Positions 35,713 through 45,049 of a stretch of 64,000 bases of DNA are shown in pieces. The notes under the pieces are model-generated. The model did not search any database. It was not told where the DNA came from and saw only the letters and a list, made by a program, of their open reading frames with translations. Source of the stretch: Blautia luti (GTDB lineage: Bacteria; Bacillota; Clostridia; Lachnospirales; Lachnospiraceae); NCBI RefSeq assembly GCF_013304735.1, contig NZ_JAAITI010000001.1, forward strand, positions 186,001-250,000, read 5' to 3'. Position numbers and translations under genes: made by a program. Each line of letters opens with the position of its first letter. The first letter of the stretch is position 1.

Positions 35713-36714
35713 ATGGCAGAAGTTATCAATCCGGCAATCGTGCCGAAAGTGACACTTCCTTCCGGCGAACAGGTTCCATGCGTCGGAATGGGAACCTTCG
35801 GTTCCGACCGTGTATCCGCCGAGGATGTATCTGCAGCTGTTGCAGGCGCGATCCGCAGTGGTTACCGTATGTTCGACTGTGCCGCATGCTACGGAAACGA
35901 GCATGAGATCGGCCAGGTATTTAAGGATGCGTTCGACGAAGGCGTTGTAGAGCGTAAGGATCTCTTCATCATGACAAAAGTATGGAACGACATGCACAGA
36001 AGAGTAGAGGAAGCCTGTGACAAGAGCATCAAAGACCTTCAGTGTGACTATGTGGATATGTATTATATCCACTGGCCATTCCCGAACTATCATGCACCGG
36101 GATGTGATGTAGATTCCAGAAATCCGGATTCCAAGCCGTTCAGTGTTGAGGAGTTCATGGATACATACCGTCAGTGCGAGGCTCTGGTAGAAAAAGGAAA
36201 GATCCGTTACATCGGTATTTCCAACATGACCATTCCGAAACTTGAGGCAGTTCTTCCACTTATGAAGATCAAACCTGCAACCTGCGAGCTTGAGCTTCAT
36301 GTATGCTTCCAGCAGCAGGAGCTTTATGATTACCTGGTAGCACATAACATCCAGCCGGTAGGTTACATGCCGATCGGTTCCCCACGCAGACCTGAGAGAG
36401 ATATCTGCCCGGAGGATGTTGCAGATCTGGAAGTACCGGAAATGCAGGCAATCGCAAAAGCACATGGTGTTCACCCGGCTCTGATTGCTCTGAAATGGGC
36501 ACATCAGAGAGGCGAGATCTCCATTCCGTTCTCTGTCCACAACTATGCAAGCAACCTGAAATGTGTCACAGAGGATCCCCTTACCGAGGAGGAAATGGCA
36601 ACCATCGCAACTCTGGAAAAAGGCAACCGTCTTGTAAAAGGACAGGTATTCCTGTGGCATGGTGCCAAGGACTGGCATGACCTCTGGGATGAGGATGGCG
36701 TTATCGTAAAATAA
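35713..36714 (+). CDS. Aldo/keto reductase
   Basis: 333-residue TIM-barrel NAD(P)H oxidoreductase. The catalytic tetrad is visible: Asp in MFDCAACYGNE (about 56) with Tyr, Lys in MTKVW (about 88) and His in YIHWPFP (about 120). The C-terminal cofactor site is SIPFSVHNYASNLKC. It reduces aldehydes or sugars to alcohols. It is the last gene of the operon, 58 bases after the PfkB gene with its own AAGGAGAT site, and ends at a strong terminator. In this setting it could make the sugar alcohol that the kinase and dehydrogenase use (inference). Confidence 0.9.
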   Translation: MAEVINPAIVPKVTLPSGEQVPCVGMGTFGSDRVSAEDVSAAVAGAIRSGYRMFDCAACYGNEHEIGQVFKDAFDEGVVERKDLFIMTKVWNDMHRRVEEACDKSIKDLQCDYVDMYYIHWPFPNYHAPGCDVDSRNPDSKPFSVEEFMDTYRQCEALVEKGKIRYIGISNMTIPKLEAVLPLMKIKPATCELELHVCFQQQELYDYLVAHNIQPVGYMPIGSPRRPERDICPEDVADLEVPEMQAIAKAHGVHPALIALKWAHQRGEISIPFSVHNYASNLKCVTEDPLTEEEMATIATLEKGNRLVKGQVFLWHGAKDWHDLWDEDGVIVK

Positions 36715-36732
36715 TAAAAGTACTGCAGTAAG

Positions 36733-36768
36733 ATCCCGTGTCCCATATGTCGGATGCGGGATTTTTTT
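36733..36768 (+). terminator. Intrinsic terminator of the aldolase operon
   Basis: ATCCCGTGTCC (36733-36743) pairs with GGATGCGGGAT (36752-36762) using two wobble pairs, followed by seven T. Confidence 0.92.
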
Positions 36769-36841
36769 GTATTTAATTTGGACTAAGAAACTCCGTTGTA
36801 AATTTTAACCAAACATGTTACCATATAGAAAGAATTAACAG

Positions 36842-36866
36842 TTATTGTTCACAGAAAGAACAGTAA
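36842..36866 (+). promoter_or_regulatory. Inverted repeat upstream of the first YesN gene
   Basis: TTATTGTTC and GAACAGTAA flank a seven-base spacer. A longer version of the same palindrome recurs at 45050-45083. An AGAAAGAA direct repeat (36827 and 36853) overlaps it. Candidate operator in the 195-base leader. Confidence 0.4.
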
Positions 36867-36963
36867 TCTTTACCAATGAAAATGACAGAAACGGGGGGAG
36901 GATCTGTCAGGGGGATGTGCAATAAAAACAACAGAAACTGATCAGAGGGGGACGACAGAAATT

Positions 36964-38580
36964 ATGTATCGTATTTTACTGGTAGATGATGAGATACTTG
37001 TTCGAGATGCGATCCGGGAGAATATTGACTGGAAAGCAATGGACTGTGAACTGGTAGGAGACTGTGATAACGGGAAGGCTGCAGCGGAATTTGTGCAGAC
37101 ACATCCGGTGGATATCGTGCTTACGGATATCCTTATGCCATACATGGATGGTATGGAACTGAGCCGTTTTCTCCATGATAATTATCCGGACATCGTGATC
37201 GTGATCTTTAGCGGGTTCGGAGAATTCGAGTATGCCAAGAAGGCGATCCAGTATGGTGTCAGTGAATATATGCTGAAGCCGGTGACAGCCATGGAACTTA
37301 GAAATGTTATCGGAAAAATGAAGGAGAAGGTGGACCAGCAAAGAAAAGAAAAAGAGAAGCTGGAACGTCTGACACAAACTTCCGAGAATTATCAGAAAAA
37401 CGCTATTGTGATCCGTTCCAGAGCGCTGCAGGGCTTTGTGGATAATATCAAGACACGGCAGGAAAGTCTGGAAGAGCTTGCAGCACTGGGAATCAATCTT
37501 GAGGCAGCATGCTATCGTGTGGCTGTTTTTGATCTGGATCTGTATTCGGACGGCAGTCTGCTTACTGCGGAGAAACGCCAGGAGAGTGCACTGATGTCCT
37601 TTGTTCTTTTTAATATCAGTGATGAGATCATCAGCAAAGAAAAAGCAGGAGTGGCATATCAGGCCGGAAATAACAAGGTCGGTGCTCTTTTCATGGGAAA
37701 CCGTACCAGAGAGTTCGAGCAGAAGATCATGGAGATCTGCAGGACGATCCAGGATAAGCTGAAGGAACTGATGTCGCTGGATGTTTCTATCGGTGTGGGA
37801 AGCTGGGCCAGGACCCAGCAGGAGCTTCGGTTATCTCATGAGCTTGCGGAGAAAGCGATCGAATACCGTTATCTTCTTGGTGGAAACCTTCTTATCAGTA
37901 TGGAGGAACGGCCGGAGGAGAACCGTCTTTCCATCAAAAATCTTGTGGAGAAGCTGGTAGCTGCTCTGAAAGCGGGTAAAAAGGAAAACGCAGAGCATAT
38001 TCTGGAACAGATTTCTTCTGAGATCAAGGAAGCGCGGGTGGATAAGAGCCGTGCCTGCGTGTATCTTCAGCAGATCATCCGTGCAGCAGATGAAACCTGT
38101 GAGGATATGGTTCCGGACAGCAGGCTTTTTTCCAAAAGAGATGCACTTTTGCAGCAGGTTACGGAGCAGAATTCTTTTGACAGTGCCTTTGCGCTGGTCA
38201 GAGATCATGTGGAAGAAATTTTCCAGACACTTTCCGATGCCAACAGTTCCAGCGGACAGCGACAGGCAAGGCTCGCCCTGGACTATATTCAGAAGAATTA
38301 TATGGATCCGGATTTGAGTCTGAACAGCATCTGTTCCTATCTGAATATCAGTACCAGTTATTTCAGCACAATTTTTAAAGACCTTACAGGAGAAACATTC
38401 ACAGAAGTTCTGATACGTACCCGAATGGAGAAAGCGAAGGAGCTTCTGGAAAATACAACCATGAAGAATTATGAAATTGCCGAAAAAGTCGGATTTGCAG
38501 ACCCCCATTATTTTGGTATCTCCTTCAAAAAAATGACCGGCTGCACACCGACAGAATATGCAAGGGAGAAACGTAAATGA
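36964..38580 (+). CDS. YesN-type AraC-family response regulator (first pair)
   Basis: 538 residues: receiver domain (1-125; VDDEILVRDAI, phosphoacceptor Asp55 in VLTDILMPYMDG, Lys in MLKPVT), a long middle segment with coiled-coil character (about 125-430) and an AraC-type double helix-turn-helix (about 440-538; DLSLNSICSYLNISTSYFSTIFK, IAEKVGFADPHYFGISFKKMTG). Such regulators activate sugar-uptake operons on signals from a YesM kinase. It overlaps the kinase start by four bases, the kinase overlaps the sensor gene by four bases, and a sugar ABC operon lies just downstream, so the likely target is that operon. Confidence 0.93.
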   Translation: MYRILLVDDEILVRDAIRENIDWKAMDCELVGDCDNGKAAAEFVQTHPVDIVLTDILMPYMDGMELSRFLHDNYPDIVIVIFSGFGEFEYAKKAIQYGVSEYMLKPVTAMELRNVIGKMKEKVDQQRKEKEKLERLTQTSENYQKNAIVIRSRALQGFVDNIKTRQESLEELAALGINLEAACYRVAVFDLDLYSDGSLLTAEKRQESALMSFVLFNISDEIISKEKAGVAYQAGNNKVGALFMGNRTREFEQKIMEICRTIQDKLKELMSLDVSIGVGSWARTQQELRLSHELAEKAIEYRYLLGGNLLISMEERPEENRLSIKNLVEKLVAALKAGKKENAEHILEQISSEIKEARVDKSRACVYLQQIIRAADETCEDMVPDSRLFSKRDALLQQVTEQNSFDSAFALVRDHVEEIFQTLSDANSSSGQRQARLALDYIQKNYMDPDLSLNSICSYLNISTSYFSTIFKDLTGETFTEVLIRTRMEKAKELLENTTMKNYEIAEKVGFADPHYFGISFKKMTGCTPTEYAREKRK

Positions 38581-40364
38581 GAGATATCCGGTTTGCGGCA
38601 AAGATCATAGGAAAATTCAAAAGTATCCAGAGCGCGATCTTTGCGGTGGTGACGGTGCTGCTTTTAAGTGCGGTGCTGGTTATAACCGGTGTTTCTATGA
38701 GATATACCCGCAATTCTATTTTTGAAAATTCCTCTGTCTACACCCAGAATATCGTGCAGCAGATGAATCAGAATATAGATTCTTATATTGACTACATGGA
38801 AAATATTGCTTATATGATCTCCAGCAACGAGGATGTGCAGCAATATCTTTTCGGCGAAAATGTGGACGATGGCACAAGAGAACGTCTGATCAACCAGTTC
38901 AAGACAATTCTGGACGGGCGAAGTGATATCCGAAATCTGGGAATCATTGGAATTAATGGGCGGAAACTGATCAACGACGGCAAGCAGTCTGTGAATCCGG
39001 ATCTGAAACTTTCCACCCAGGAGTGGTACCTGGATGCTTTGCAGAAGCCGGAAGGTCCGCTTCTTACATCTTCCCATGTACAGCATATCATCAGCGGAGA
39101 ACGCCCGTGGGTAATTACTTTAAGCAGGGGCATCCGCAATTTTTCCAACAGCGGTGAAAAAGAAGGAGTCTTTTTTATTGACCTGAATTACAGTGCCATC
39201 AGTGAACTCTGTGATCAGAATACGATTGGGAAAAAGGGATATGCATTTATTCTGGATGAAAGCGGAAATATTGTATATCATCCGCAACAGCAACAGCTTT
39301 ACAATGAATTGCAGACTGAGAATATCGACCTGATCGTGGAATCAAAAGAAGATACGGTGCGTACCGGAAAGGGAAACAGAGGAAAGCTGTATTCCATTTC
39401 CAGATCTAATAAAACCGGATGGACCGTTGTGGGCTGTATGAGCGTCAGCGAGCTTCTGCGAAAAAGTAATCAGGCGCAGAGTATTTATGTACTTATATCT
39501 GCACTTCTGATGATCGTGGCGCTGCTTTTTTCAAGATTTCTGGCAAAGAGTCTTACCTATCCCCTTCAGCGTCTCAGGGATTCCATGTCCAGGGTTCAGG
39601 AGGGGCATTTTGACGGAGCAGATGTGGAGATCGATTCGGAGAATGAGATCGGAAGCTTGACGAAGTCTTTTAATGTGATGACACATCGGATACAGGATCT
39701 GATGGAGCAGAATGTGAAGGAACAGGAAGCAAAGAGAAAAAGTGAGCTGAAGGCTCTTCAGTCTCAGATCAATCCGCATTTTCTCTACAATACCCTGGAT
39801 TCGATCATCTGGATGGCAGAAGGCAGAAAGTACGAGGAGGTTGTTCTGATGACAGCATCCCTGGCACGTCTTCTTAGGCAGAGTATCAGTAATGAGGATG
39901 AAGTGGTTCCTCTCGCAAGGGAAGTAGAGTATGCCAAGGGTTATCTTACGATCCAGAAGATGCGTTACAAGGACAAGCTGGAATTCGAGATCGACGTAGA
40001 ACCTTCTATATTAAATATCCCGCTGATCAAGCTGGTTCTCCAGCCAATTATTGAAAATGCCATCTATCATGGCCTGAAATATAAAGAGAGCAAGGGGCTT
40101 TTGCAGGTGAAAGGCTTTATGAAGGACGGAAATGCAGTCCTTCAGGTGATCGACAATGGTGTAGGTATGGATGAGGAAACACTGGAACATATTTATGATA
40201 AGCATAAGGTGAATTATCATTCCAATGGCGTTGGTGTTTATAATGTACAGAAACGTCTGCAGCTTTATTATGGAGAAAGCTACGGAATCACCTATGAAAG
40301 TGAAAAAGGTGTAGGAACAACTGCCACGATCACCATTCCGGGAATACAGGAGGAATCAATATGA
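38577..40364 (+). CDS. YesM-type sensor histidine kinase (first pair)
   Basis: 595 residues: transmembrane helix 1 (about 20-42), extracytoplasmic Cache-like sensor (about 43-298), helix 2 (about 300-322), HAMP (323-375), His_kinase domain with His401 in QINPHFLYNTLDSIIW and a C-terminal HATPase with N box IIENAIYHGLKY, G1 VIDNGVGMD and G2 GVGVYNVQKRL. All are intact. The gene overlaps its neighbours on both sides by four bases, which implies a fixed stoichiometry with YesN and the membrane-anchored binding protein that follows. The input is probably the sugar-loaded form of that protein. Confidence 0.93.
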   Translation: MRDIRFAAKIIGKFKSIQSAIFAVVTVLLLSAVLVITGVSMRYTRNSIFENSSVYTQNIVQQMNQNIDSYIDYMENIAYMISSNEDVQQYLFGENVDDGTRERLINQFKTILDGRSDIRNLGIIGINGRKLINDGKQSVNPDLKLSTQEWYLDALQKPEGPLLTSSHVQHIISGERPWVITLSRGIRNFSNSGEKEGVFFIDLNYSAISELCDQNTIGKKGYAFILDESGNIVYHPQQQQLYNELQTENIDLIVESKEDTVRTGKGNRGKLYSISRSNKTGWTVVGCMSVSELLRKSNQAQSIYVLISALLMIVALLFSRFLAKSLTYPLQRLRDSMSRVQEGHFDGADVEIDSENEIGSLTKSFNVMTHRIQDLMEQNVKEQEAKRKSELKALQSQINPHFLYNTLDSIIWMAEGRKYEEVVLMTASLARLLRQSISNEDEVVPLAREVEYAKGYLTIQKMRYKDKLEFEIDVEPSILNIPLIKLVLQPIIENAIYHGLKYKESKGLLQVKGFMKDGNAVLQVIDNGVGMDEETLEHIYDKHKVNYHSNGVGVYNVQKRLQLYYGESYGITYESEKGVGTTATITIPGIQEESI

Positions 40365-41368
40365 AAAAACACAGAAAGCTCCTGACCTTTGGAGTGGTCA
40401 TCTGCCTTGTGGCAGGACTTGTAGCCGGAATATTCTATTATAAACAGGCAGAAGAAGAAAGAAGATTATCGCTGATCTATATTCCAAAGGTTGTGGATGG
40501 TACCAACGATTTCTGGACTTCCCTGATCCAGGGAGCGGAGATGGCTGCAAAGGAATATAATGCGGATATCCGTGTATGGGCACCTGAGGAAGAGAATGAT
40601 GTGGATGGGCAGAACAAGCTGATCGAAAGGGCAACAGAAGAAAAACCGGACGCGATCCTGATCTCGCCGTCCAGCTTCACTGAATCCGACCAGCTTTTGA
40701 AGAAGGCAAAGGAACAGGGAATACATATCGCATTTATTGATTCTTACACACAGGAAGAGGTCCAGGATCTTACCGTTGCGACCGATAATCTGGAAGCGGG
40801 ACAGATCCTTGGCAGGTTTGCAAAGGATCTTGTGGGAACGGATGATCAGATTGCGATCGTTTCACATGTAAAGGGTGTATCTACAGCAGTTGAAAGAGAA
40901 AAAGGTTTCCGGACAGGACTTGGCAGTCTGAAGGATAATATCGTAGATGTGGTATACTGTGATTCTCGGTATGACAAGTCCTATGAGCTTACAAAAGAGC
41001 TGATGAAAAAATATCCGGATCTCAAGATGATCGCGGGAATGAATGAATATTCCTCTGTAGGTGCTGCAAGAGCAGTAAAGGCAGCAAAAGCAGAGAATCG
41101 GATCAGGGTGGTGGGAGTAGACAGCTCACAGGAGGCCGTCCAGCTGATGGAACACGGAATCTTCCAGGGAATCGTTGTACAGAAGGCATTTAAAATGGGG
41201 TATGTGGGTGTTCGGGAAACTGTTAAGATGCTACGTGGAGAAGACTATAAGAAGAATATTAATTCCGGGTGCCAGCTTGTGACTCCTGACAATATGTATA
41301 CCAGTGAGATCGAAAAACTGCTTTTTCCGTTTAATACGTTAAAAACATATGGTGATCTTACACCGTAA
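40361..41368 (+). CDS. Membrane-anchored sugar-binding protein (RbsB fold) acting as sensor subunit
   Basis: 335 residues: a short cytoplasmic basic start, one hydrophobic helix (about 8-26) with no lipobox Cys and no good cleavage site, then a type I periplasmic-binding fold (about 35-325; IPKVVDGTNDFWTSLIQGAE, PDAILISPSS, VATDNLEAGQ, VVGVDSSQEAV). It sits at the end of the kinase operon rather than in the transporter operon, and overlaps the kinase by four bases. This matches known arrangements in which a binding protein such as XylFII hands the sugar signal to a LytS/YesM kinase outside the membrane. Ligand unknown. A terminator follows at once. Confidence 0.88.
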   Translation: MKKHRKLLTFGVVICLVAGLVAGIFYYKQAEEERRLSLIYIPKVVDGTNDFWTSLIQGAEMAAKEYNADIRVWAPEEENDVDGQNKLIERATEEKPDAILISPSSFTESDQLLKKAKEQGIHIAFIDSYTQEEVQDLTVATDNLEAGQILGRFAKDLVGTDDQIAIVSHVKGVSTAVEREKGFRTGLGSLKDNIVDVVYCDSRYDKSYELTKELMKKYPDLKMIAGMNEYSSVGAARAVKAAKAENRIRVVGVDSSQEAVQLMEHGIFQGIVVQKAFKMGYVGVRETVKMLRGEDYKKNINSGCQLVTPDNMYTSEIEKLLFPFNTLKTYGDLTP

Positions 41369-41390
41369 ATAGTCATAAATGCACAAAGAA

Positions 41391-41434
41391 AAAGGTTAAA
41401 TATTTACCGTACAGTAAATATTTAACCTTTTTTT
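41391..41434 (+). terminator. Intrinsic terminator of the YesN-YesM-sensor operon
   Basis: Perfect 17-base repeat AAAGGTTAAATATTTAC / GTAAATATTTAACCTTT with a CGTACA loop, followed by TTTT. Confidence 0.92.
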
Positions 41435-41473
41435 GCAAGATATTCTATTACAATTATTGACTTTTAACGGTAT

Positions 41474-41479
41474 TATAAT
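41474..41479 (+). promoter_or_regulatory. -10 box of the first ABC operon
   Basis: TATAAT at 41474-41479, 35 bases before the ribosome-binding site GAGGAGGG. The only TTGAC-like box is eleven bases away, too close for sigma-A, so an activator-dependent promoter is likely, which fits control by the YesN regulator upstream. Confidence 0.4.
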
Positions 41480-41525
41480 AACCAAGAAAACACAAGATAC
41501 GTGCAAAACGTGAGGAGGGTAAAAA

Positions 41526-42500
41526 TTGGAAAACTTAAAACAAAATCCAATCGTTAAGAAGCTCGGATTGAACAGAATACTGCTTGTCTGTGTTCTGATT
41601 CTTATGTTCCTGGTTTTTAAAGTAGTTCTTGGAAACAAGTTTCCGGCTGTTGATAGTATCAGATCTACTTTGAACTATGTGTACTTCCTGGGCTTTTTGT
41701 CACTTGGCGTTACATTCGTAATCGCTACAGGAGGAATCGATTTCTCCATCGGACCTGTAATGTTCTGCTGTGCACTGGTATCCGGTTACTGCATGACATC
41801 TTACAAGGTTCCATGTGCAGTTGCCATGATCCTTTGCATTCTGATCGGTCTCTGCTTTGGTATTTTCAATGGCTGGATGGTTTCTTACATGTCAGTGCCA
41901 CCATTCATTATTTCCATGGCATCCATGAACATTGCAAAAGGTATTGCTTCTGTATTCACAAAAACACAGTCCGTAAGCTGGCCGGCAGCCAGTGAGGCAA
42001 ACGGCTGGTTCCGTAATATCGTTTCCGTAAATGGCTTCCCTGTAGGAATTGTTATTTTCCTGGTAATGGCAGTTATCTGCGGTATCGTTCTTTACAACAC
42101 AAAACCAGGACGTTACATCCTCTGCCTTGGATCTAACAAAGAGGCTGTCCGTCTTTCCGGTGTCAACACAAAGAAATGGGAAATGCTTGCTTATATGATC
42201 TGCGGATTCCTGGTAGGTATTGCAGCACTCTTCTTTGTAGCTACATACACAACTGTTCAGCCAGGTTATGGCGATCAGTACAACAATGAGGCTATTGCAG
42301 GCTGCGTTATGGGTGGTACATCCATGGTTGGTGGACTTGCTTCCATCGGCGGTACTGTAATCGGCGTATTTATCATCTCTCTTCTTCAGCAGGGCATTAT
42401 GGCATTTGGCCTTGGTAAAGGACAGCAGATGATCATCACAGGTATCATCGTTATCGTTGCAGTTTATATCGACGTTTCTGCAAGACGCAGAAAGAACTGA
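41526..42500 (+). CDS. Ribose-type ABC transporter permease (first transporter, subunit 1)
   Basis: 324 residues with eight to ten hydrophobic helices and the BPD_transp_2 signature of RbsC/XylH permeases (GGIDFSIGPVMFC near 75, and the coupling-helix region GSNKEAVRLSGVNTKKWEMLAYMICG near 210, quoted in parts). The start is TTG at 41526 because GAGGAGGG ends six bases upstream and no ATG fits. First gene of a four-gene operon: permease, ATPase, second permease, binding protein. Two different permeases, unlike the RbsC homodimer, suggest a heterodimeric channel. Confidence 0.92.
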   Translation: MENLKQNPIVKKLGLNRILLVCVLILMFLVFKVVLGNKFPAVDSIRSTLNYVYFLGFLSLGVTFVIATGGIDFSIGPVMFCCALVSGYCMTSYKVPCAVAMILCILIGLCFGIFNGWMVSYMSVPPFIISMASMNIAKGIASVFTKTQSVSWPAASEANGWFRNIVSVNGFPVGIVIFLVMAVICGIVLYNTKPGRYILCLGSNKEAVRLSGVNTKKWEMLAYMICGFLVGIAALFFVATYTTVQPGYGDQYNNEAIAGCVMGGTSMVGGLASIGGTVIGVFIISLLQQGIMAFGLGKGQQMIITGIIVIVAVYIDVSARRRKN

Positions 42501-42521
42501 TCTTAGAGGGAGGATGCGACA

Positions 42522-44033
42522 ATGGGTGAAGTTATTTTAACTATGAAGGACATTGATAAGTCCTTTCCTGGAGTTCATGCTCTGGATCACGTTAATTTCG
42601 AAGTAAAACGCGGCGAAGTACATGCACTTATGGGAGAAAATGGTGCCGGTAAATCAACACTGATGAAGGTTCTTACCGGTATTTATCAGAAGGATTCAGG
42701 TTCCATCGTTTACAAAGGACAGGAAACAGAATTCCACAATACACGTGAGGCACAGGATGCCGGCGTTGTAATCGTACATCAGGAGCTGAACATGGTAGGT
42801 GATCTTACTGTTGCTCAGAACATCTTCATCGGACGTGAGCCGAAGAAGGGTTTCCGCATTGATGACAAAAAGATGATCGAGGATTCCAAAAAGCTTTTTC
42901 AGGATCTGAACATTGAGATCAATCCGAAAGAAAAGATGAAAAACCTGACAGTCGGAAAACAGCAGATGTGTGAGATCGCAAAAGCAATTTCCCATAAAGC
43001 TGAGGTTATCATTTTTGATGAGCCTTCCGCAGCACTGACAGAGAAAGAGATCGCGGACCTGTTCGAGATCATCCGTGACCTTCGTAAGAAGAATCTTGGT
43101 ATCGTATATATCTCTCACCGTATGGATGAGATCAAGACCATCACAGACCGTGTAACCGTTATGCGAGATGGTGGATATGTAGGAACTCTGATCACAAAAG
43201 ACAGTACAAAAGAAGATATCATCAACATGATGGTTGGTCGTGTTATTTATGAAGATCCGAAACAGCAGAGTGCAGTTCCGGCAGATGCACCGGTAGTTCT
43301 TAAGGTTGAACATCTGAACGCAGGAAAGATGGTTCAAGATGTAAGCTTTGAACTGAAGAAAGGTGAGATCCTTGGTTTCTCAGGACTAATGGGGGCAGGA
43401 CGTACCGAGACAGCCAGAGCACTGTTCGGAGCAGACCCGAAACAGAGTGGTAAGATCTCTGTTATGGGTAAAGATGGACAGCTTCACGAAGTTACCATCA
43501 ACAGCCCGCAGGATGCTGTTAAATACGGTATCGGTTATCTGTCAGAGGACAGAAGAAGATACGGCTGTGTTGTACAGAAATCTGTAACAGAGAATACAAC
43601 ACTGGCAACAATGGAAGAGTTTACCAATGGTATTTTTATCAACAAGGCAAAAGAGAAACAGGTTGCAGAGAAATATGTAAATGAGCTTGCAACAAAGACA
43701 CCGACCACCGATCAGCTGGTAGTAAACCTTTCCGGTGGTAACCAGCAGAAGGTTGTTATTGCTAAATGGCTGACACGAGACAGCGATATCCTTATTTTCG
43801 ATGAGCCGACAAGAGGTATCGATGTTGGTGCCAAGAACGAAATCTACAAATTAATGAACAGACTGGCAGCAGAAGGCAAATCCATTATCATGATTTCTTC
43901 TGAGATGACGGAAGTTCTCCGAATGAGTGACCGTATCATCATCATGTGTGAGGGTAAAGTTACCGGATGTATTGATATCTCCGAGGCAACCCAGGAAAAC
44001 ATCATGGACAAGGCCACACGGAATATCAATTAA
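42522..44033 (+). CDS. Ribose-type ABC transporter ATP-binding protein (first transporter)
   Basis: 503 residues with two ABC domains in tandem, the RbsA/MglA/XylG arrangement. Domain 1: Walker A GENGAGKST (about 38), signature LTVGKQQM, Walker B VIIFDEPSAAL. Domain 2: degenerate Walker A GLMGAGRTE, signature LSGGNQQKVVIAKWL and DEPTRGIDVG. Only one site per protein is expected to hydrolyse ATP efficiently. GGGAGG precedes the ATG and the gene lies 21 bases after the permease. It energises uptake of the sugar captured by the binding protein at 45172. Confidence 0.95.
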   Translation: MGEVILTMKDIDKSFPGVHALDHVNFEVKRGEVHALMGENGAGKSTLMKVLTGIYQKDSGSIVYKGQETEFHNTREAQDAGVVIVHQELNMVGDLTVAQNIFIGREPKKGFRIDDKKMIEDSKKLFQDLNIEINPKEKMKNLTVGKQQMCEIAKAISHKAEVIIFDEPSAALTEKEIADLFEIIRDLRKKNLGIVYISHRMDEIKTITDRVTVMRDGGYVGTLITKDSTKEDIINMMVGRVIYEDPKQQSAVPADAPVVLKVEHLNAGKMVQDVSFELKKGEILGFSGLMGAGRTETARALFGADPKQSGKISVMGKDGQLHEVTINSPQDAVKYGIGYLSEDRRRYGCVVQKSVTENTTLATMEEFTNGIFINKAKEKQVAEKYVNELATKTPTTDQLVVNLSGGNQQKVVIAKWLTRDSDILIFDEPTRGIDVGAKNEIYKLMNRLAAEGKSIIMISSEMTEVLRMSDRIIIMCEGKVTGCIDISEATQENIMDKATRNIN

Positions 44034-44044
44034 GGAGGAAAGTC

Positions 44045-45022
44045 ATGACTAAGAAGAAAAAAAGTATTTTAAGTGATCAGAGATTTATTGTTTTGCTCGT
44101 TATCATTGTCCTGTGTGCAATATTCTCAGGCTTGAGTAAAGAATTCAGACAGTACACCACGATCCTGAGTATGCTGGATTTCTCATATTACGATCTTCTT
44201 ATGGCGATCGGAGTTACATTCCCGCTTATCACTGGTGGTGTTGACCTGTCAATCGGAACTGGTATGGTAGCATACGCACTGATCGGCGGAACACTGATCA
44301 GAAACAACAATTGCCCGGTAGCTCTGGCAATGCTGATCTGTATTGTTCTTGGTATCGCAGTCGGTGCACTGAACGGTGTACTGATCGGTGTTATGAACCT
44401 GCCGCCATTTTTGGCAACACTTTGTACCTGTATGATTACCCGTGGTGCCGGATCTCTCTGCAGTGCGACACCTTGGCCGGGACTTACACAGCCGGGCGGA
44501 TGGTTCCATACCATCTTCAAGGTAACAGTTGGTACAGGAAGAAGCGCTTCCCGTTATCCACTTGGTTTCCTCTGGATGATCATCCTGGTACTGGTTATGG
44601 AGTACATCCTGAACCACACAAAATTCGGTCGTTATACAATTGCAATCGGTTCCAACAAAGAGGCAGCAGCCCTTTCCGGAATCAATACAAAGTTCTATCA
44701 CGTAATGGTATACGTTGTCTGCGGTCTGTTTACAGGTCTTGCGGCAATCGCATACGCAGCAGTAACACCTACTGTACAGCCTGGTACTGGTGCCGGACTT
44801 GAGATGGATGCTATCGGTGGTGTATTCGTTGGTGGTGTAGCAGCTACCGGTGGATATGGTTCCGTAATCGGTACATTCGTTGGTATCTTCGTCATCATGC
44901 TTCTGAAAACAGGTCTTCCATACATCGGCCTGCAGGCAAACTGGCAGCAGATCATCACAGGTATCGTTCTGATCGTAGCCGTTCTGATCGATATCCTGAA
45001 AGAGAAAAAAGCAGCACACTAA
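44045..45022 (+). CDS. Ribose-type ABC transporter permease (first transporter, subunit 2)
   Basis: 325 residues with the same fold as the first permease (GGVDLSIGTGMVAYALIGG near 60, coupling segment GSNKEAAALSGINTKFYHV near 200) but clearly divergent in sequence, so not a recent duplicate. It begins 11 bases after the ATPase stop with AAGGAGGA between. After it, a 150-base gap carrying two hairpins precedes the binding-protein gene; no T-run terminator is present, so transcription should continue. Confidence 0.93.
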   Translation: MTKKKKSILSDQRFIVLLVIIVLCAIFSGLSKEFRQYTTILSMLDFSYYDLLMAIGVTFPLITGGVDLSIGTGMVAYALIGGTLIRNNNCPVALAMLICIVLGIAVGALNGVLIGVMNLPPFLATLCTCMITRGAGSLCSATPWPGLTQPGGWFHTIFKVTVGTGRSASRYPLGFLWMIILVLVMEYILNHTKFGRYTIAIGSNKEAAALSGINTKFYHVMVYVVCGLFTGLAAIAYAAVTPTVQPGTGAGLEMDAIGGVFVGGVAATGGYGSVIGTFVGIFVIMLLKTGLPYIGLQANWQQIITGIVLIVAVLIDILKEKKAAH

Positions 45023-45049
45023 TATTAAGAAGTGTGGTACAATAAGCAA

